Assembly: GCF_019966535.1 (NCBI RefSeq)
Contig: NZ_JAIMID010000008.1
Span: 62,001-126,000 of the forward strand
Direction: 5' to 3'
Source: Mesobacterium pallidum
Lineage (GTDB): Bacteria > Pseudomonadota > Alphaproteobacteria > Rhodobacterales > Rhodobacteraceae
DNA: 64,000 nt
Shown piece by piece: positions 44,845 to 55,629 of this stretch; position 1 is the first letter of the stretch; every line of letters begins with the position of its first letter. The notes beneath the pieces are model-generated. The model had not been told where the DNA came from. It worked only from the letters and a program-made list of their open reading frames with translations, and ran no database searches. Both the position numbers and the translations under genes were made by a program.

Positions 44845-45448
44845 AACAGGCCGCGATCAGTTTCTTCAGCGCATCCGCCCGGTGCGAAATGCGGTTCTTT
44901 TCCGCCGGGTCCATCTCGCCCAGCGTGATGTCGTAGCCGTCGGGCATGAACATCGGGTCATAGCCATGGCCCTGCATCCCGCGCATCGGCCAGACGCATT
45001 GCCCGTCGATCTTGCCCTCGAACACCTCGTCATGCCCGTCGGGCCAGGCCAGCACCAGGGTCGAGCGGAACCGCGCCGTATGCGGCTGCGGCTTGCCCGA
45101 CGCGATCAGCAGGTCATGCGTCTTGGTCATCGCCATGACGAAATCGCGCCCGTTGCCGGTTTCGGCCCAGTCGGCCGTGTTGACACCGGGCGCGCCGTCC
45201 AGCGCGTCCACCTCGATACCGCTGTCGTCGGAGAGCGCCGGCAGCCCCGTCGCCTTTGCGGCGGCATGGGCCTTGATCCGGGCATTGCCGACGAATGTCG
45301 TCTCGGTCTCGACCGGTTCAGGCAGGTCCATGGCCTTGGCGCCGATCACCTCGACGCCAAAGGGGGCCAGCAGCGCCTCCATCTCTTCCAGCTTGCCCGC
45401 GTTATGCGTGGCAAAAAGGATCCGGTCGCCCGAGAACTTGCGGCTCAT
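44837..45448 (-). CDS. rdgB: Non-canonical purine NTP pyrophosphatase (dITP/XTP)
   Basis: RdgB/HAM1 hydrolyses dITP, ITP and XTP to prevent their incorporation. The 203-residue protein has the N-terminal [11 protein letters not shown], the metal-site [12 protein letters not shown] and the substrate motif HGYDPMF. The ATG at 45448 overlaps the rph stop (ATGA). The open frame extends upstream to 46045, but that is rph in a shifted frame. Confidence 0.96.
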   Translation of the reverse strand: MSRKFSGDRILFATHNAGKLEEMEALLAPFGVEVIGAKAMDLPEPVETETTFVGNARIKAHAAAKATGLPALSDDSGIEVDALDGAPGVNTADWAETGNGRDFVMAMTKTHDLLIASGKPQPHTARFRSTLVLAWPDGHDEVFEGKIDGQCVWPMRGMQGHGYDPMFMPDGYDITLGEMDPAEKNRISHRADALKKLIAACFG

Positions 45449-46158
45449 GCGCAGGCGGCCTTCTGGATCGCGACCAGCTCCTTCACGCCCTTGTCCGCAA
45501 GGTCTATGAGGCTGTTCATCTGGTCGCGCGAAAAGGTGGAGCCCTCGGCGCTCATCTGCACCTCGATCAGCTTGCCTGACGCGGTCATGATGAAATTGCC
45601 GTCCACGCCGGCCTCGGAGTCCTCGGGGTAGTCGAGGTCCAGCACCGGCTGGCCGGCATAGATGCCGCAGCTGACGGCCGCGACCGGATCGGTGAGCGGA
45701 TCGCTGACCACGTCGCCGACCTTCATCAGCTTGTTGACGGCCAGTTTCAGGGCGACCCAGCCGCCGGTAATCGAGGCGCAGCGCGTCCCGCCATCGGCCT
45801 GGATCACGTCGCAATCGACGACGATTTGCCGTTCGCCCAGCGCGACGCGGTCGACACCGGCGCGCAAGGAGCGGCCGATCAGGCGCTGGATCTCGACCGT
45901 GCGGCCGCCCTGCTTGCCCGCTGCCGCCTCGCGCCGCATCCGCGATGTGGTGGAACGGGGCAGCATGCCGTATTCGGCGGTGACCCAGCCCAGCCCCGTG
46001 CCCTTGATAAAGGGCGGCACCCGCGCCTCGACCGTGGCGGTGCACAGCACATGGGTGTCCCCGACCTTGATCAGGCAGGACCCCTCGGCGTGTTTCGTGA
46101 CCCCGGTTTCGATTGAAACCGGCCGCATTTCACTTAGATCTCTTCCCGAGGGGCGCAT
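45445..46158 (-). CDS. rph: Ribonuclease PH
   Basis: RNase PH is a phosphorolytic 3'-5' exoribonuclease that trims tRNA precursors. The 237-residue length, the opening [39 protein letters not shown] and the C-terminal helix are typical. It is first in the leftward operon with rdgB, hemW and DUF454. It diverges from hrcA across 114 bp. Confidence 0.97.
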   Translation of the reverse strand: MRPSGRDLSEMRPVSIETGVTKHAEGSCLIKVGDTHVLCTATVEARVPPFIKGTGLGWVTAEYGMLPRSTTSRMRREAAAGKQGGRTVEIQRLIGRSLRAGVDRVALGERQIVVDCDVIQADGGTRCASITGGWVALKLAVNKLMKVGDVVSDPLTDPVAAVSCGIYAGQPVLDLDYPEDSEAGVDGNFIMTASGKLIEVQMSAEGSTFSRDQMNSLIDLADKGVKELVAIQKAACA

Positions 46159-46220
46159 GGGCTATCCTTTCGTCTGTCGCGCCCGGAATACGCGGGCAAG
46201 GGCCGGGTTCGCAACCCCGA

Positions 46221-46249
46221 TTGACCTTTCCGCCCGTGCCGCTTTAATG
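46221..46249 (+). promoter_or_regulatory. Candidate hrcA-grpE promoter
   Basis: TTGACC (46221-46226), a 17-bp spacer, and TTAATG (46244-46249) lie 24 bp before the hrcA ATG, in the divergent gap with rph. It looks like a housekeeping promoter. No CIRCE inverted repeat (TTAGCACTC-N9-GAGTGCTAA) is present, so HrcA autoregulation is not evident. Confidence 0.45.
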
Positions 46250-46272
46250 GCCCATCGGATGGACAGGGGCTT

Positions 46273-47340
46273 ATGACAGATACGTCGAAAATCCTGAACG
46301 AGATGAACGAGCGCTCGCGCGAGGTCTTTCGCCGCGTGGTCGAAGGCTACCTCGACAACGGGGAGCCCGTGGGCAGCCGCACCCTGACCCGCACGCTGTC
46401 GGAAAAGGTCAGCGCCGCGACGGTGCGGAACGTGATGCAGGATCTCGAGTTCCTGGGCCTGCTCGACAGCCCGCATGTCAGCGCAGGCCGGGTGCCGACG
46501 CAGCTGGGGCTGCGGATGTTCGTGGACGGTCTGCTCGAGGTCGGCGATCTCAGCGCCGAGGACCGCGAGCATCTCGACAGCACCATGGGCGGCGGCAACG
46601 ACCCGACCAGCCTGCTGGACCGGGTGGGTCATGCGCTGTCGGGCGCGACCCATGGCGCGTCCCTGGTGCTGGCGCCCAAGCACGAGGCGCCGATCAAGCA
46701 TATCGAATTCGTCAGCCTTGGCCCCGACCGCGCGCTGGTCGTGCTGGTCTTTGCCGATGGGCATGTCGAAAACCGCCTGTTCTCCCCGCCCCTCGGGCAG
46801 ACGCCCTCGTCGATGCGCGAGGCGGCGAACTTTCTGAACGCGCTGGCCGAGGGTCGGACGCTGAGCGAGCTGCGCGAGGTCATGAAGACCGAGATCACGC
46901 GCCGCCGGCAGGAGATCGACAGCCTCGCCCGCGACCTCGTGGAAAGCGGGCTGGCCCTGTGGGAGAACGAGGGCGAAGGGACCGAGCGACTCATCGTCCG
47001 TGGCCGTGCCAACCTGCTGGGGTCCGAGGCCGAGGAAGAGGACCTCGAGCGCATCCGGACGCTGTTTGACGATCTAGAACGCAAGCGCGACATCCAGGAG
47101 TTCCTCGAACTCACGCAATCCGGCGAGGGGGTGCGCATTTTTATCGGGTCCGAGAACAAACTTTTCTCACTTTCGGGTTCCTCTCTGGTGGTGTCTCCCT
47201 ATATGAACGCGGACCGAAAGATCATCGGCGCGGTGGGCGTGATCGGCCCGACCCGCCTGAACTATGGACGTATCGTCCCAATCGTGGATTACACGGCTCA
47301 GCTGGTGGGACGGCTGATGTCCGACCGAAGTCAGAGGTAG
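46273..47340 (+). CDS. hrcA: Heat-inducible transcription repressor HrcA
   Basis: HrcA represses groESL and related genes by binding CIRCE operators. The 355-residue protein has the N-terminal winged helix (GEPVGSRTLTRTL; SAATVRNVMQDLEFLGLL), a GAF-like middle and the C-terminal block LVVSPYMNADRKIIGAVGVIGPTRLNYGRIVP. Its target operon is not in the window. grpE follows after 4 bp. Confidence 0.96.
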   Translation: MTDTSKILNEMNERSREVFRRVVEGYLDNGEPVGSRTLTRTLSEKVSAATVRNVMQDLEFLGLLDSPHVSAGRVPTQLGLRMFVDGLLEVGDLSAEDREHLDSTMGGGNDPTSLLDRVGHALSGATHGASLVLAPKHEAPIKHIEFVSLGPDRALVVLVFADGHVENRLFSPPLGQTPSSMREAANFLNALAEGRTLSELREVMKTEITRRRQEIDSLARDLVESGLALWENEGEGTERLIVRGRANLLGSEAEEEDLERIRTLFDDLERKRDIQEFLELTQSGEGVRIFIGSENKLFSLSGSSLVVSPYMNADRKIIGAVGVIGPTRLNYGRIVPIVDYTAQLVGRLMSDRSQR

Positions 47341-47344
47341 TGAA

Positions 47345-47902
47345 ATGGCAGACAAGGCAGACGATTTCCTGGACGACATCGACGCCGCGGCAAACGAGGA
47401 ATTTGCCGACGACATGGCCGAGATCGACAGCGACGCAGCCGACCTGGACGAGCTGAAGGCAGAGCGGGACGCGCTGCGCGACAAGTGGATGCGCGCGCTG
47501 GCCGACGCCGAGAACGCGCGCAAGCGGTCCGACAAGGACCGGCGCGAGGCGCAGCAATACGGCGGGTCGAAACTGGCCCGCGACCTGCTGCCGGTCTATG
47601 ACAACCTCAAGCGCGCCGTCGAATCGGCCTCCAAGGCCGAAAGCGACGACCAGGCCGCGCTGATCGAGGGCGTGCAGCTGACCCTGCGCGAGCTGACCAA
47701 CGTGCTGAAGAAACACGGCGTGACCATCATCACGCCCGAGGTTGGCGACAAGTTCGACCCGAACCAGCACGAAGCCATGTTCGAGGCGCCCCTGCCCGGC
47801 ACCAAGGCCGGCGAGATCATCCAGGTTTCGGCCGAGGGCTTCATGCTCTACGACCGCCTGCTGCGCCCCGCGCAGGTCGGCGTGTCCAGCTTCACGGGCT
47901 AA
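47345..47902 (+). CDS. grpE: Nucleotide-exchange factor GrpE
   Basis: GrpE releases ADP from DnaK. The 185-residue protein has an acidic coiled-coil N-terminus (about 25-75), then DLLPVYDNLKRAVES and the C-terminal beta domain with FDPNQHEAMF and a late RPAQVGVS block. The hrcA-grpE pairing is typical. The TPM gene follows after 3 bp. Confidence 0.97.
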   Translation: MADKADDFLDDIDAAANEEFADDMAEIDSDAADLDELKAERDALRDKWMRALADAENARKRSDKDRREAQQYGGSKLARDLLPVYDNLKRAVESASKAESDDQAALIEGVQLTLRELTNVLKKHGVTIITPEVGDKFDPNQHEAMFEAPLPGTKAGEIIQVSAEGFMLYDRLLRPAQVGVSSFTG

Positions 47903-47905
47903 GCG

Positions 47906-48976
47906 ATGCGGGCCGCGCGGGATATCCTCGCGCGGCTCTTTTGTTTCGTGGTCTTCGCGCTGCCCGTCGCGGCGCAGGATTACCCCGGCTATTCCGAGCT
48001 TTACGTCAACGATTTCGCCGACCTGCTGGACGACCGGCAGGAGGATGAGATCCGCACAAAGCTGCAGGAACTGCGCGACGAAGCGGGCATCGAGTTCACC
48101 TTGGTCACCATCGGCACCATGTCCGACTACGGCCATGACGGCGCGATCGAGCCCTTTGCCACCGGTCTCTTCAACACCTGGGGCGTCGGTGACGCGCAGC
48201 GCAACGATGGCGTCATGATGCTGGTCGCCGTCTACGACCGGGTCATGCGGATCGAGGTCGGCTCGGGCTATGGCACCTCCAAGGACGCCCCGATGAAGGA
48301 GATCATCGAAGAGCGCATCCTGCCGCTGTTCCGCCAGGACGATTACGCCGCCGGGATCGAGCGCGGCGTGGATTACGTGATCCACGATCTCACCGGATCC
48401 TGGCCGGGCGAATACGATGTGGGCGGGGTCAGAAAGCTTTGGAACCGGGTCAAGTCGGGCGCCGGTTCCGTGGTCGAGACACTGGGCAACTGGCTGCTCT
48501 TGCTGCTCGCGCCCGTCGGCGTCGCCGGCGCATTCCTGCTGCGGCGCATTCATCGCAACCGCCCCCGCATTTGCCCCAATGACGGGGCCAAGATGGAACG
48601 GCTGGACGAATTTTCCGACGACCGGCACCTCAGCAAGGGCCAGATCCTGGAAGAGACGTTGAAATCCGTGGACCACGATGTCTGGGTCTGCCCGAGATGC
48701 GATCACGTGACGATTGAGAGCTACATGTCCTGGTTCAGTTCCTACGGGGCCTGCCACGCATGCAAGTTCAAGACGCTGCATGGGGATTCGACCATCCTGC
48801 AAGCCGCGACGACCAGCTCGACCGGCACGCGGCGGATCGACTACCACTGCCAGCATTGCAACAACCGCTACTCCGAAACCCAGATCATCCCGCGCGAGTC
48901 TGACTCGTCTTCGTCGTCAGGCAGTTCCTTCGGCGGCGGATCGTCCTCGGGCGGCGGAGCCAGCGGAAGCTGGTAG
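47906..48976 (+). CDS. TPM-domain membrane protein with C-terminal zinc-ribbon-like region
   Basis: The 356-residue product has a signal peptide (ILARLFCFVVFALPVAAQ), a periplasmic TPM domain (about 30-160, with YVNDFADLLDDRQEDEIRTK and VEVGSGYGTSKDAP-like end) and a membrane helix (LGNWLLLLLAPVGVAGAFLL). The following cytoplasmic part has paired cysteines CPRC, CHAC and CQHC and an isolated CPND, then a Ser/Gly-rich tail ending GASGSW. TPM proteins occur in photosystem II repair and as YgcG-like proteins of unknown role. The zinc-binding extension is unusual to me. Its link to grpE suggests a stress or quality-control role; that is inference only. Confidence 0.82.
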   Translation: MRAARDILARLFCFVVFALPVAAQDYPGYSELYVNDFADLLDDRQEDEIRTKLQELRDEAGIEFTLVTIGTMSDYGHDGAIEPFATGLFNTWGVGDAQRNDGVMMLVAVYDRVMRIEVGSGYGTSKDAPMKEIIEERILPLFRQDDYAAGIERGVDYVIHDLTGSWPGEYDVGGVRKLWNRVKSGAGSVVETLGNWLLLLLAPVGVAGAFLLRRIHRNRPRICPNDGAKMERLDEFSDDRHLSKGQILEETLKSVDHDVWVCPRCDHVTIESYMSWFSSYGACHACKFKTLHGDSTILQAATTSSTGTRRIDYHCQHCNNRYSETQIIPRESDSSSSSGSSFGGGSSSGGGASGSW

Positions 48977-49004
48977 GAACAGTCTCTAACTCGCCCGACA
49001 TGGC

Positions 49005-51638
49005 CTATTTCAGCAGGTCCTTCAACTCGTAGACCAGTCGCAGCGCCTCCATCGGGGTCATGTCGTCGGGCAGCACGGTTTTCAGCCTGGCCTCGACCGC
49101 GCTCTCCTGTTTCGGCTGCGGTCTCGGCGCGGGCATGGCGGCAAACAGCGGCAGGTCGTCGATCAGCGCCTTGTGGCTTGGCCCTTCCCGCTCGCCCTTC
49201 TCCAGCGCTTCCAACACCACACGGGCGCGTTCCACGACCTTCGGCGGCAGCCCGGCCAGCTGCGCGACCTGCACGCCGTAGCTGCGATCCGCCGCGCCCT
49301 TGCGGACCTCGTGGAGAAAGATGATCTCCCCCTCCCACTCCTTGACGGCAACGGTGGCGTTGTCGACGCGGTCCAGCTTGCCCGACAGCGCGGTCATCTC
49401 GTGGTAATGGGTCGCGAAGAGGGCGCGGCAACGGTTCACCTCGTGCAGGTTCTCCAGCGTCGCCCAGGCGATGGACAGCCCGTCATAGGTCGCCGTCCCG
49501 CGCCCGATCTCGTCGAGGATCACAAGCGCACGGTCGTCGGCCTGGTTCAGGATCGCCGCCGTCTCGACCATCTCGACCATGAAGGTTGAGCGGCCGCGCG
49601 CCAGGTCGTCGCTGGCGCCGACCCGGCTGAACAATTGACTGACAAGGCCGATATGCGCCGATTCAGCCGGAACGAATGACCCCATCTGCGCCAGCAGTGC
49701 GATCAGCGCGTTCTGGCGCAGGAAGGTCGATTTACCTGCCATGTTCGGGCCGGTCAGCAGCCAGATCGCGCTGTCGGAAAGATCGCAATCATTGGCGATG
49801 AAGGGCGCGCCGCCCTGCCCGCGCAGCGCTTGTTCCACGACCGGATGACGCCCGCCCTGGATCTCGAAGGCGCGGCTGTCGTCCACCCGTGGCCGCGCCC
49901 AATCCTCGGCGCGCGCAAGCTCGGCCAGCGCCACGGCCAGGTCAAACTCGGCCAGTGCCCGGGCGGCGTCTCCTATCTGCGCGGCGGAGTCCAGGATTGC
50001 GCCTTTCAGGCTGTCATAGAGACGCTTTTCGATCTCCAGCGCCCGGTTGCCGGCGTTGAGGATCCGCGTCTCCATCTCGCTCAACTCGACCGTCGTGAAG
50101 CGCACCTGGTTGGCGGTGGTCTGGCGGTGGATGAAGGTCTCGCTCAGCGGCGCCGAGAGCATCTTTTGCGCGTGGGTCGCCGTCGTTTCGATGAAATAGC
50201 CAAGAACGTTGTTGTGCTTGATCTTCAGGCTCTGGATGCCGGTCCGGGTCGCGTAGTCCTGCTGCATCCGTGCGATCACGCCGCGCCCCTCGTCGCGCAG
50301 CTCGCGCGCCTCGTCGAGGTCGCTGTCGTAGCCGGGCGCGATATAGCCGCCGTCGCGCGTCAGCAGCGGCGGTTCCGCCACCAGCGCATCGCCCAGGAGG
50401 GTCAGAAGGTCATCATGGCCGGTCAGCGCATGGGTGGCCTGGGTCAGCAGTTCCGGCAGGTCTTCGCCCGTGCATCGGTCGGCCAGCTGCACGGCCTGTT
50501 CCAGCCCGTTGCGCACCGCGGCCAGATCACGCGGGCCGCCACGATCCAGCGCAAGGCGGCTGAGCGCGCGGTCGAGATCGGGGACCTTGCGCAGGGCGTC
50601 GCGCAGGTCGGCCGCCAGCCGGGCATCGGCGCCCATGGCCGATACCGCGTCCAGACGATTTGTGATCACATTCACGTCGAGCGATGGCGAGGACAGCCGC
50701 CGTTCCAGCAGACGCGCCCCGGCGGCGGTCACCGTCCGATCGATGGCAGCCAGCAAAGACCCGGCCCGGCCCCCGGACATGGAGGCGGTAATCTCGAGGT
50801 TGCGCCGTGTGGCGGCGTCGATCTGCATGGTCCCGCCCGTCGCCTCGCGCACCGGCGGGCGCAGCAGCGGCAGTTTGCCCTTTTGCGTGATGTCGAGGTA
50901 ATCGACGATCGCGCCCATGGCCGACACCTCGGCGCGGCCGAACGACCCGAAGGCGTCCAGCGCGCCGATCTTGTAGAGCGCCAGGATGCGCTTTTCGGCC
51001 GAGGTGCTGTCGAAGGACGCGCGGGACAGCGGGGTCAGCGCCGTACCCGATTCAGTCACTAATTCGTGCCAATCCGCCTCTGACGCCTCGGAGATCAGGA
51101 GCTCGGAGGGACGCAGCCGCGCCAGTTCCGGCCCCAGCCGGACGGGGGCCAGCGGCATCACGTGAAACGCGCCCGTGGAAATATCGACCCAGGCCAGCGC
51201 CGCGTCGTCCCGCACCTGCGCGAAGGCGGCGAGGAAGTTGTGGCGCCGCGCCTCGAGCAGCGATTCCTCGGTCAGCGTGCCGGGCGTGACCAGCCGCACC
51301 ACGCCGCGGTTGACCACCGACTTCGACCCGCGTTTTTTCGCTTCTTCCGGGCTTTCCAGCTGCTCGCCCACGGCCACGCGAAAGCCCTTGCGGATCAGCG
51401 TCAGCAGGTAGCCTTCGGCCGCATGCACCGGCACGCCGCACATGGAGATATCTTCGCCCAGGTGCTTGCCGCGCTTGGTCAGGGCGATGTCCAGAGCTTC
51501 GCTGGCGGCCACGGCGTCGTCAAAGAACAGCTCGTAGAAATCGCCCATGCGATAGAACAGCAGCGCGTCGGGGTGCTGCTCCTTGATCTCGAGATATTGC
51601 GCCATCATCGGCGTGACGCCAGCGGCCTGCTTGCTCAC
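49005..51638 (-). CDS. mutS: DNA mismatch repair protein MutS
   Basis: MutS recognises mismatches and recruits MutL. The 877 residues include the mismatch-binding N-domain ([15 protein letters not shown] with the Phe-X-Glu wedge), connector, lever, clamp, and ATPase with GPNMAGKST, the Walker B region [14 protein letters not shown] and the ATHYHEMT His switch. The GTG at 51638 follows GGGGACAGGTC and gives the usual short N-terminus; the frame continues 52 codons upstream without conservation. It diverges from maeB across 136 bp. Confidence 0.96.
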   Translation of the reverse strand: MSKQAAGVTPMMAQYLEIKEQHPDALLFYRMGDFYELFFDDAVAASEALDIALTKRGKHLGEDISMCGVPVHAAEGYLLTLIRKGFRVAVGEQLESPEEAKKRGSKSVVNRGVVRLVTPGTLTEESLLEARRHNFLAAFAQVRDDAALAWVDISTGAFHVMPLAPVRLGPELARLRPSELLISEASEADWHELVTESGTALTPLSRASFDSTSAEKRILALYKIGALDAFGSFGRAEVSAMGAIVDYLDITQKGKLPLLRPPVREATGGTMQIDAATRRNLEITASMSGGRAGSLLAAIDRTVTAAGARLLERRLSSPSLDVNVITNRLDAVSAMGADARLAADLRDALRKVPDLDRALSRLALDRGGPRDLAAVRNGLEQAVQLADRCTGEDLPELLTQATHALTGHDDLLTLLGDALVAEPPLLTRDGGYIAPGYDSDLDEARELRDEGRGVIARMQQDYATRTGIQSLKIKHNNVLGYFIETTATHAQKMLSAPLSETFIHRQTTANQVRFTTVELSEMETRILNAGNRALEIEKRLYDSLKGAILDSAAQIGDAARALAEFDLAVALAELARAEDWARPRVDDSRAFEIQGGRHPVVEQALRGQGGAPFIANDCDLSDSAIWLLTGPNMAGKSTFLRQNALIALLAQMGSFVPAESAHIGLVSQLFSRVGASDDLARGRSTFMVEMVETAAILNQADDRALVILDEIGRGTATYDGLSIAWATLENLHEVNRCRALFATHYHEMTALSGKLDRVDNATVAVKEWEGEIIFLHEVRKGAADRSYGVQVAQLAGLPPKVVERARVVLEALEKGEREGPSHKALIDDLPLFAAMPAPRPQPKQESAVEARLKTVLPDDMTPMEALRLVYELKDLLK

Positions 51639-51774
51639 GACCTGTCCCCTGCCCGTGCCGGTTATTTCGGCGGAACTTATCGTTCCGACCCCGACGGTGA
51701 AAGGCGAAATCGCCCGGTTGAGCGGGGCCGCGTTTCCCCGTAAGGATCGCCGGACCGAAGCGGGAGGGACGACC

Positions 51775-54030
51775 TTGGCCAAGACACGCATCACGCGCGA
51801 AGAAGCGCTTGCCTTTCACCTGGAACCGACGCCGGGCAAGTGGGAGGTCCAGGCCACGGTCCCCATGACCACGCAGCGCGACCTGAGCCTGGCCTATAGC
51901 CCAGGCGTGGCCGTACCCTGTGAGGATATCGCGGCAAATCCCGAGCTGGCCTATGACTACACCAACAAGGGCAACCTGGTCGCCGTGATCTCGAACGGGA
52001 CTGCGGTGCTGGGCCTCGGCAACCTCGGCGCACTGGGGTCCAAGCCGGTGATGGAGGGCAAGTCGGTTCTGTTCAAGCGCTTCGCCGACGTGAACTCGAT
52101 CGATATCGAGCTGGATACCGAGGACCCGGATGAATTCTGCAAGGCCGTGCGTCTGATGGGGCCGACCTTTGGCGGCATCAACCTCGAGGACATCAAGGCG
52201 CCCGAGTGTTTCATCATCGAGCAGCGTCTCAAGGAAGAGATGGATATCCCCGTCTTTCACGACGACCAGCACGGCACGGCGGTGATCTGCGCGGCGGGGC
52301 TGATCAACGCGCTTTACCTGCACGACAAGAAGATCGAGGACGTGAAGATCGTCCTCAACGGCGCCGGCGCGGCCGGGATCGCCTGTATCGAGCTGCTGAA
52401 GTCGATGGGCGCCAAGCACGAGAACTGCATCGTCTGCGACACCAAGGGCGTCATCTACCAGGGCCGGACCGAGGGTATGAACCAGTGGAAATCGGCCCAT
52501 GCGATCAAGACCGAACTGCGCACGCTGGAAGAGGCGATGCAGGGCGCAGACGTCTTCCTGGGTGTCTCGGTCAAGGGTGCCGTAACGCAGGACATGGTCA
52601 AGGCGATGGCGGACAACCCGGTCATTTTCGCCATGGCAAACCCCGACCCCGAGATCACGCCCGAAGAGGCGCATGACGTGCGGGCCGATGCCATCGTGGC
52701 GACCGGGCGCAGCGATTACCCGAACCAGGTCAACAACGTGCTTGGGTTCCCCTACCTCTTCCGCGGCGCGCTCGACATCCATGCCCGGGCGATCAACGAC
52801 GAAATGAAGATCGCCTGCGCCCAGGCGCTGGCCGAACTGGCGCGCGAGGATGTGCCGGACGAGGTCGCGATGGCCTATGGCCGCAAGCTGGCCTTCGGCC
52901 GGGATTACATCATCCCCACGCCCTTCGATCCGCGGCTGATCTGGCGCATCCCCTCGGCCGTGGCGCGGGCGGGCATGGACACGGGCGCCGCGCGGCGGCC
53001 CATCGTGGACATGGACGCCTACGAGCTGACGCTCAAGGCGCGGATGGATCCCACGGCTTCGATCCTGCAGTCGATCAACGCGCGGGCCCGCAAGGCGCAG
53101 GCAACGATGATCTTTGCCGAAGGCGATGATCCGCGCGTGCTGCGCGCGGCGGTGATGTACCAGCGCACCGGCTTCGGCAAGGCGCTGGTCGTCGGCCGCG
53201 ACGCGGATGTGAAGGCCAAGCTGGAAGCGGCGGGTCTGGCCGACGCCTTCCGCGAGCTCGAGATCGTCAACGCCGCCAACACCTCGCACCTGGGGACCTA
53301 CAAGGAGTTCCTGTACAAGCGGCTCCAGCGCAAGGGCTACGACATGACCGACGTGCACCGGCTGGCGGCGCGCGACCGGCACGTGTTCGCCGCGCTGATG
53401 CTGGCACATGGGCATGGCGACGGGATGATCACCGGCGCGACGCGGAAATCGGCCCATGCGCTGGACCTGATCAACCACGTCTTCGATGCGGATGCCCAGC
53501 ATGGCGCGGTCGGCATCACGGCGATCCTGCACAAGGGGCGCATCGTGTTCATCGCCGACACGCTGGTGCATGAATGGCCGGACGAACATGACCTGGCGAC
53601 CATCGCGATCCAGGCGGCCTCGGTCGTCAAGGACCTGGGCCTCGAGCCGCGCGTCGCCTTCGTCAGCTTTTCGACCTATGGCTACCCGGTGTCGGAGCGG
53701 GCGGAAAAGATGCACCTGGCCCCCGGCGTCCTGGACAAGATCGGCGTGGATTTCGAATACGACGGCGAGATGACCGTGGACGTGGCGCTGAACACCCATG
53801 CGGCGGCCGCCTACCCGTTCCAGCGCCTGTCGGGCCCGGCGAACATCCTGGTGGTGCCGGCGCGGCATTCGGCCTCGATCAGCGTCAAGTTGATGCAGGA
53901 GATGGCGGGCGCCACGGTGATCGGGCCGATCCTGGCGGGCGTCGGCAAGCCGATCCAGATCTGTTCGACGAACGCGACGGCGACGGATATCCTGAACATG
54001 GCGATGCTCGCGGCCTGCGAGGTGGGCTGA
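51775..54030 (+). CDS. maeB: NADP-dependent malic enzyme, MaeB type
   Basis: This enzyme oxidatively decarboxylates malate to pyruvate, making NADPH. The 751-residue MaeB form has an N-terminal malic-enzyme part (about 1-430, with [24 protein letters not shown]) and a C-terminal phosphotransacetylase-like domain that is catalytically inactive as a transferase in the family and acts in regulation. The TTG start at 51775, after GGGAGGG, gives the conserved [13 protein letters not shown] opening. The upstream in-frame codons overlap mutS and are not conserved. Confidence 0.96.
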   Translation: MAKTRITREEALAFHLEPTPGKWEVQATVPMTTQRDLSLAYSPGVAVPCEDIAANPELAYDYTNKGNLVAVISNGTAVLGLGNLGALGSKPVMEGKSVLFKRFADVNSIDIELDTEDPDEFCKAVRLMGPTFGGINLEDIKAPECFIIEQRLKEEMDIPVFHDDQHGTAVICAAGLINALYLHDKKIEDVKIVLNGAGAAGIACIELLKSMGAKHENCIVCDTKGVIYQGRTEGMNQWKSAHAIKTELRTLEEAMQGADVFLGVSVKGAVTQDMVKAMADNPVIFAMANPDPEITPEEAHDVRADAIVATGRSDYPNQVNNVLGFPYLFRGALDIHARAINDEMKIACAQALAELAREDVPDEVAMAYGRKLAFGRDYIIPTPFDPRLIWRIPSAVARAGMDTGAARRPIVDMDAYELTLKARMDPTASILQSINARARKAQATMIFAEGDDPRVLRAAVMYQRTGFGKALVVGRDADVKAKLEAAGLADAFRELEIVNAANTSHLGTYKEFLYKRLQRKGYDMTDVHRLAARDRHVFAALMLAHGHGDGMITGATRKSAHALDLINHVFDADAQHGAVGITAILHKGRIVFIADTLVHEWPDEHDLATIAIQAASVVKDLGLEPRVAFVSFSTYGYPVSERAEKMHLAPGVLDKIGVDFEYDGEMTVDVALNTHAAAAYPFQRLSGPANILVVPARHSASISVKLMQEMAGATVIGPILAGVGKPIQICSTNATATDILNMAMLAACEVG

Positions 54031-54046
54031 CCGCGCGGGGCGCGGT

Positions 54047-54080
54047 GCCTCCGGCGGGAGTATTTCGGGAATAATGAAAG
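54047..54080 (+). repeat. Short intergenic repeat, copy 2
   Basis: GCCTCCGGCGGGAGTATTT followed by CGGGAATAATGAAAG matches the element at 1441-1473 at all but about two or three positions. It lies 16 bp after the maeB stop and 13 bp before the kinase ATG, so it sits in the leader of the downstream gene. Confidence 0.6.
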
Positions 54081-54093
54081 GGAGGGGCGGCGC

Positions 54094-54960
54094 ATGACCA
54101 TCTGGAATCTCGGGTCGATCAATGCCGACCTGTTCTACGACCTGCCGCGTCTGCCCCGCCCGGGCGAGACGATCGCCTGTGACCGGCTGACCAAGGGGCT
54201 GGGCGGCAAGGGGGCCAACATGTCCGTCGCCGCCGCGCGGGCCGGGGCGCGGGTGTGCCACATCGGCGCCGTGGGGCCGGATGGCGCCTGGGCGATGGAG
54301 CGGCTGCTGGAATACGGCGTCGACACGCGGCACATCGCCCGCGTCGGCGCGGCCACCGGCCATGCGCTGATCCTGCTGGATGCCGACGGTGAGAACTCCA
54401 TCGTGATCTTTGCCGGGGCCAACCGCGCGCTGAGTGACGAGATGATCGGCGCACCGCTGTCCGAGGCGGATGCGGGCGATCTGCTGGTGATGCAGAACGA
54501 GACCTCTCACCAGGCCTATGCCGCCGAGTTGGGGTCGAAACTGGGGCTGCGGGTGGCCTATGCCGCCGCGCCCTTCGACGCCGCCGCGGTGACGCAGCTG
54601 CTGCCCTTCGTCGACCTGCTGTTCATGAACGAGGTGGAGGCGGCGCAGCTGAAGGAAGCGACCGGCAAGTGGCCCGAGGAGCTGGGCGTCGCCGACGTGA
54701 TCGTCACGCTGGGCGCGCGTGGCTGCCGGTGGTACGGGCCCGAGGGGGTGGAGGAGTTCGGCGCCCCCAAGGTCACGGCCGTCGACACGACCGGGGCAGG
54801 CGATACCTTTACCGGCTACGTGCTGGCCGGGCTCGACCGGGGGATGGAGATGGCCGATGCCATCGGGCAGGCCACCCGCGCCGCCGCGCTGATGGTCACG
54901 CGCCATGGCACCGCCGACGTGATCCCCGACCTCAAGGAGGTGCGGGCCTTTCGCGCCTGA
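54094..54960 (+). CDS. PfkB-family carbohydrate kinase (ribokinase-like)
   Basis: The 288-residue enzyme should phosphorylate a sugar with ATP. It has the PfkB signature 1 (GGKGANMSVAAARAGA), the ribokinase-type N-terminus (WNLGSINADLFYDLPRLPRPGET) and the C-terminal ATP/catalytic motif DTTGAGDTFTGY with the catalytic Asp. Ribokinase or another ketose/pentose kinase is possible; no sugar transporter lies beside it, so the substrate is not set. It is convergent with msrA. Confidence 0.88.
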   Translation: MTIWNLGSINADLFYDLPRLPRPGETIACDRLTKGLGGKGANMSVAAARAGARVCHIGAVGPDGAWAMERLLEYGVDTRHIARVGAATGHALILLDADGENSIVIFAGANRALSDEMIGAPLSEADAGDLLVMQNETSHQAYAAELGSKLGLRVAYAAAPFDAAAVTQLLPFVDLLFMNEVEAAQLKEATGKWPEELGVADVIVTLGARGCRWYGPEGVEEFGAPKVTAVDTTGAGDTFTGYVLAGLDRGMEMADAIGQATRAAALMVTRHGTADVIPDLKEVRAFRA

Positions 54961-54963
54961 GCC

Positions 54964-55629
54964 CTAGCTTCCCGCGAAGGGCGCCGCGTCGCCCCAAAGC
55001 TGGCGCACCCGCTGGTCGCGCCCGCAGGCGTCGCGATAGCGCTTGTAGGCATCCGACTGCTGGATCGGGCCAAAGCGCGTCAGCACGCGGTTGCTGCCCT
55101 TGTAGTAATCCTGGTGGTAGTCCTCGGCCTCGTAGAACCGGCCCAGCGTCAGGACCGGCGTCACGATCTTCTGGCCCAGGGCGCGCTGTGCCTCGGCCTT
55201 GGCCTGCTCGGCCAGGGTCTTTTGCGCCTGTGTAGAGACGAAAACCGCCGTCCGGTAGCTGTCGCCCCGATCACAGAACTGCCCGCCCGCATCCGTCGGA
55301 TCGACCGAGCGGAAGAAGAGGTTCAAGAGCTGCGCGCGGCTGACCACCGAGGGGTCGAACCGGATCTCGGCCGCCTCGTAATGCCCGGTGCCACCGCGCG
55401 TCACCTGCTTGTAGGTCGGGTTCTGGACCGAGCCGCCGGTATAGCCCGACACGACCTCGCGCACGCCCTTTACCTTTTCGAAATCCGCCTCGACGCACCA
55501 GAAGCAGCCGCCCGCGACGACCAGGGTTTCCGAGGCGGCGGCCTCGACCGGGTGCGCACGGGCAAAGAGGCCCAGCGCGATCGCAATGGCCAGAAGGATC
55601 GGTTTCACGGTGCTCAAGCGGGTCGACAT
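54964..55629 (-). CDS. msrA: Exported peptide-methionine (S)-S-oxide reductase MsrA
   Basis: MsrA repairs oxidised methionine. The 221-residue protein has a signal peptide (KPILLAIAIALGLFARAHPVEA), then the catalytic motif GGCFWCVEADFEKVKGV (Cys42 nucleophile) and the HYEAAEIRFDP and YHQDYY substrate blocks. Export points to repair in the periplasm. No msrB lies nearby, so S/R stereoisomer coverage must come from elsewhere. The ATG at 55629 follows AGGAG. The open frame reads on to 56607, but this is a shadow of the gene at 55783. Confidence 0.93.
   Translation of the reverse strand: MSTRLSTVKPILLAIAIALGLFARAHPVEAAASETLVVAGGCFWCVEADFEKVKGVREVVSGYTGGSVQNPTYKQVTRGGTGHYEAAEIRFDPSVVSRAQLLNLFFRSVDPTDAGGQFCDRGDSYRTAVFVSTQAQKTLAEQAKAEAQRALGQKIVTPVLTLGRFYEAEDYHQDYYKGSNRVLTRFGPIQQSDAYKRYRDACGRDQRVRQLWGDAAPFAGS

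Noticed and set aside
46159..46272. CIRCE operator upstream of hrcA
   Set aside because: No TTAGCACTC/GAGTGCTAA inverted repeat is present in the gap.
51151..51166. A third parS-like sequence (TCACGTGAAAC) within mutS
   Set aside because: Only about 11 of 16 positions match; the left arm is not palindromic.
51520..54906. A 1128-codon minus-strand frame opposite maeB and the PfkB kinase
   Set aside because: Both genes on the plus strand are clear; the minus frame is composition-driven.
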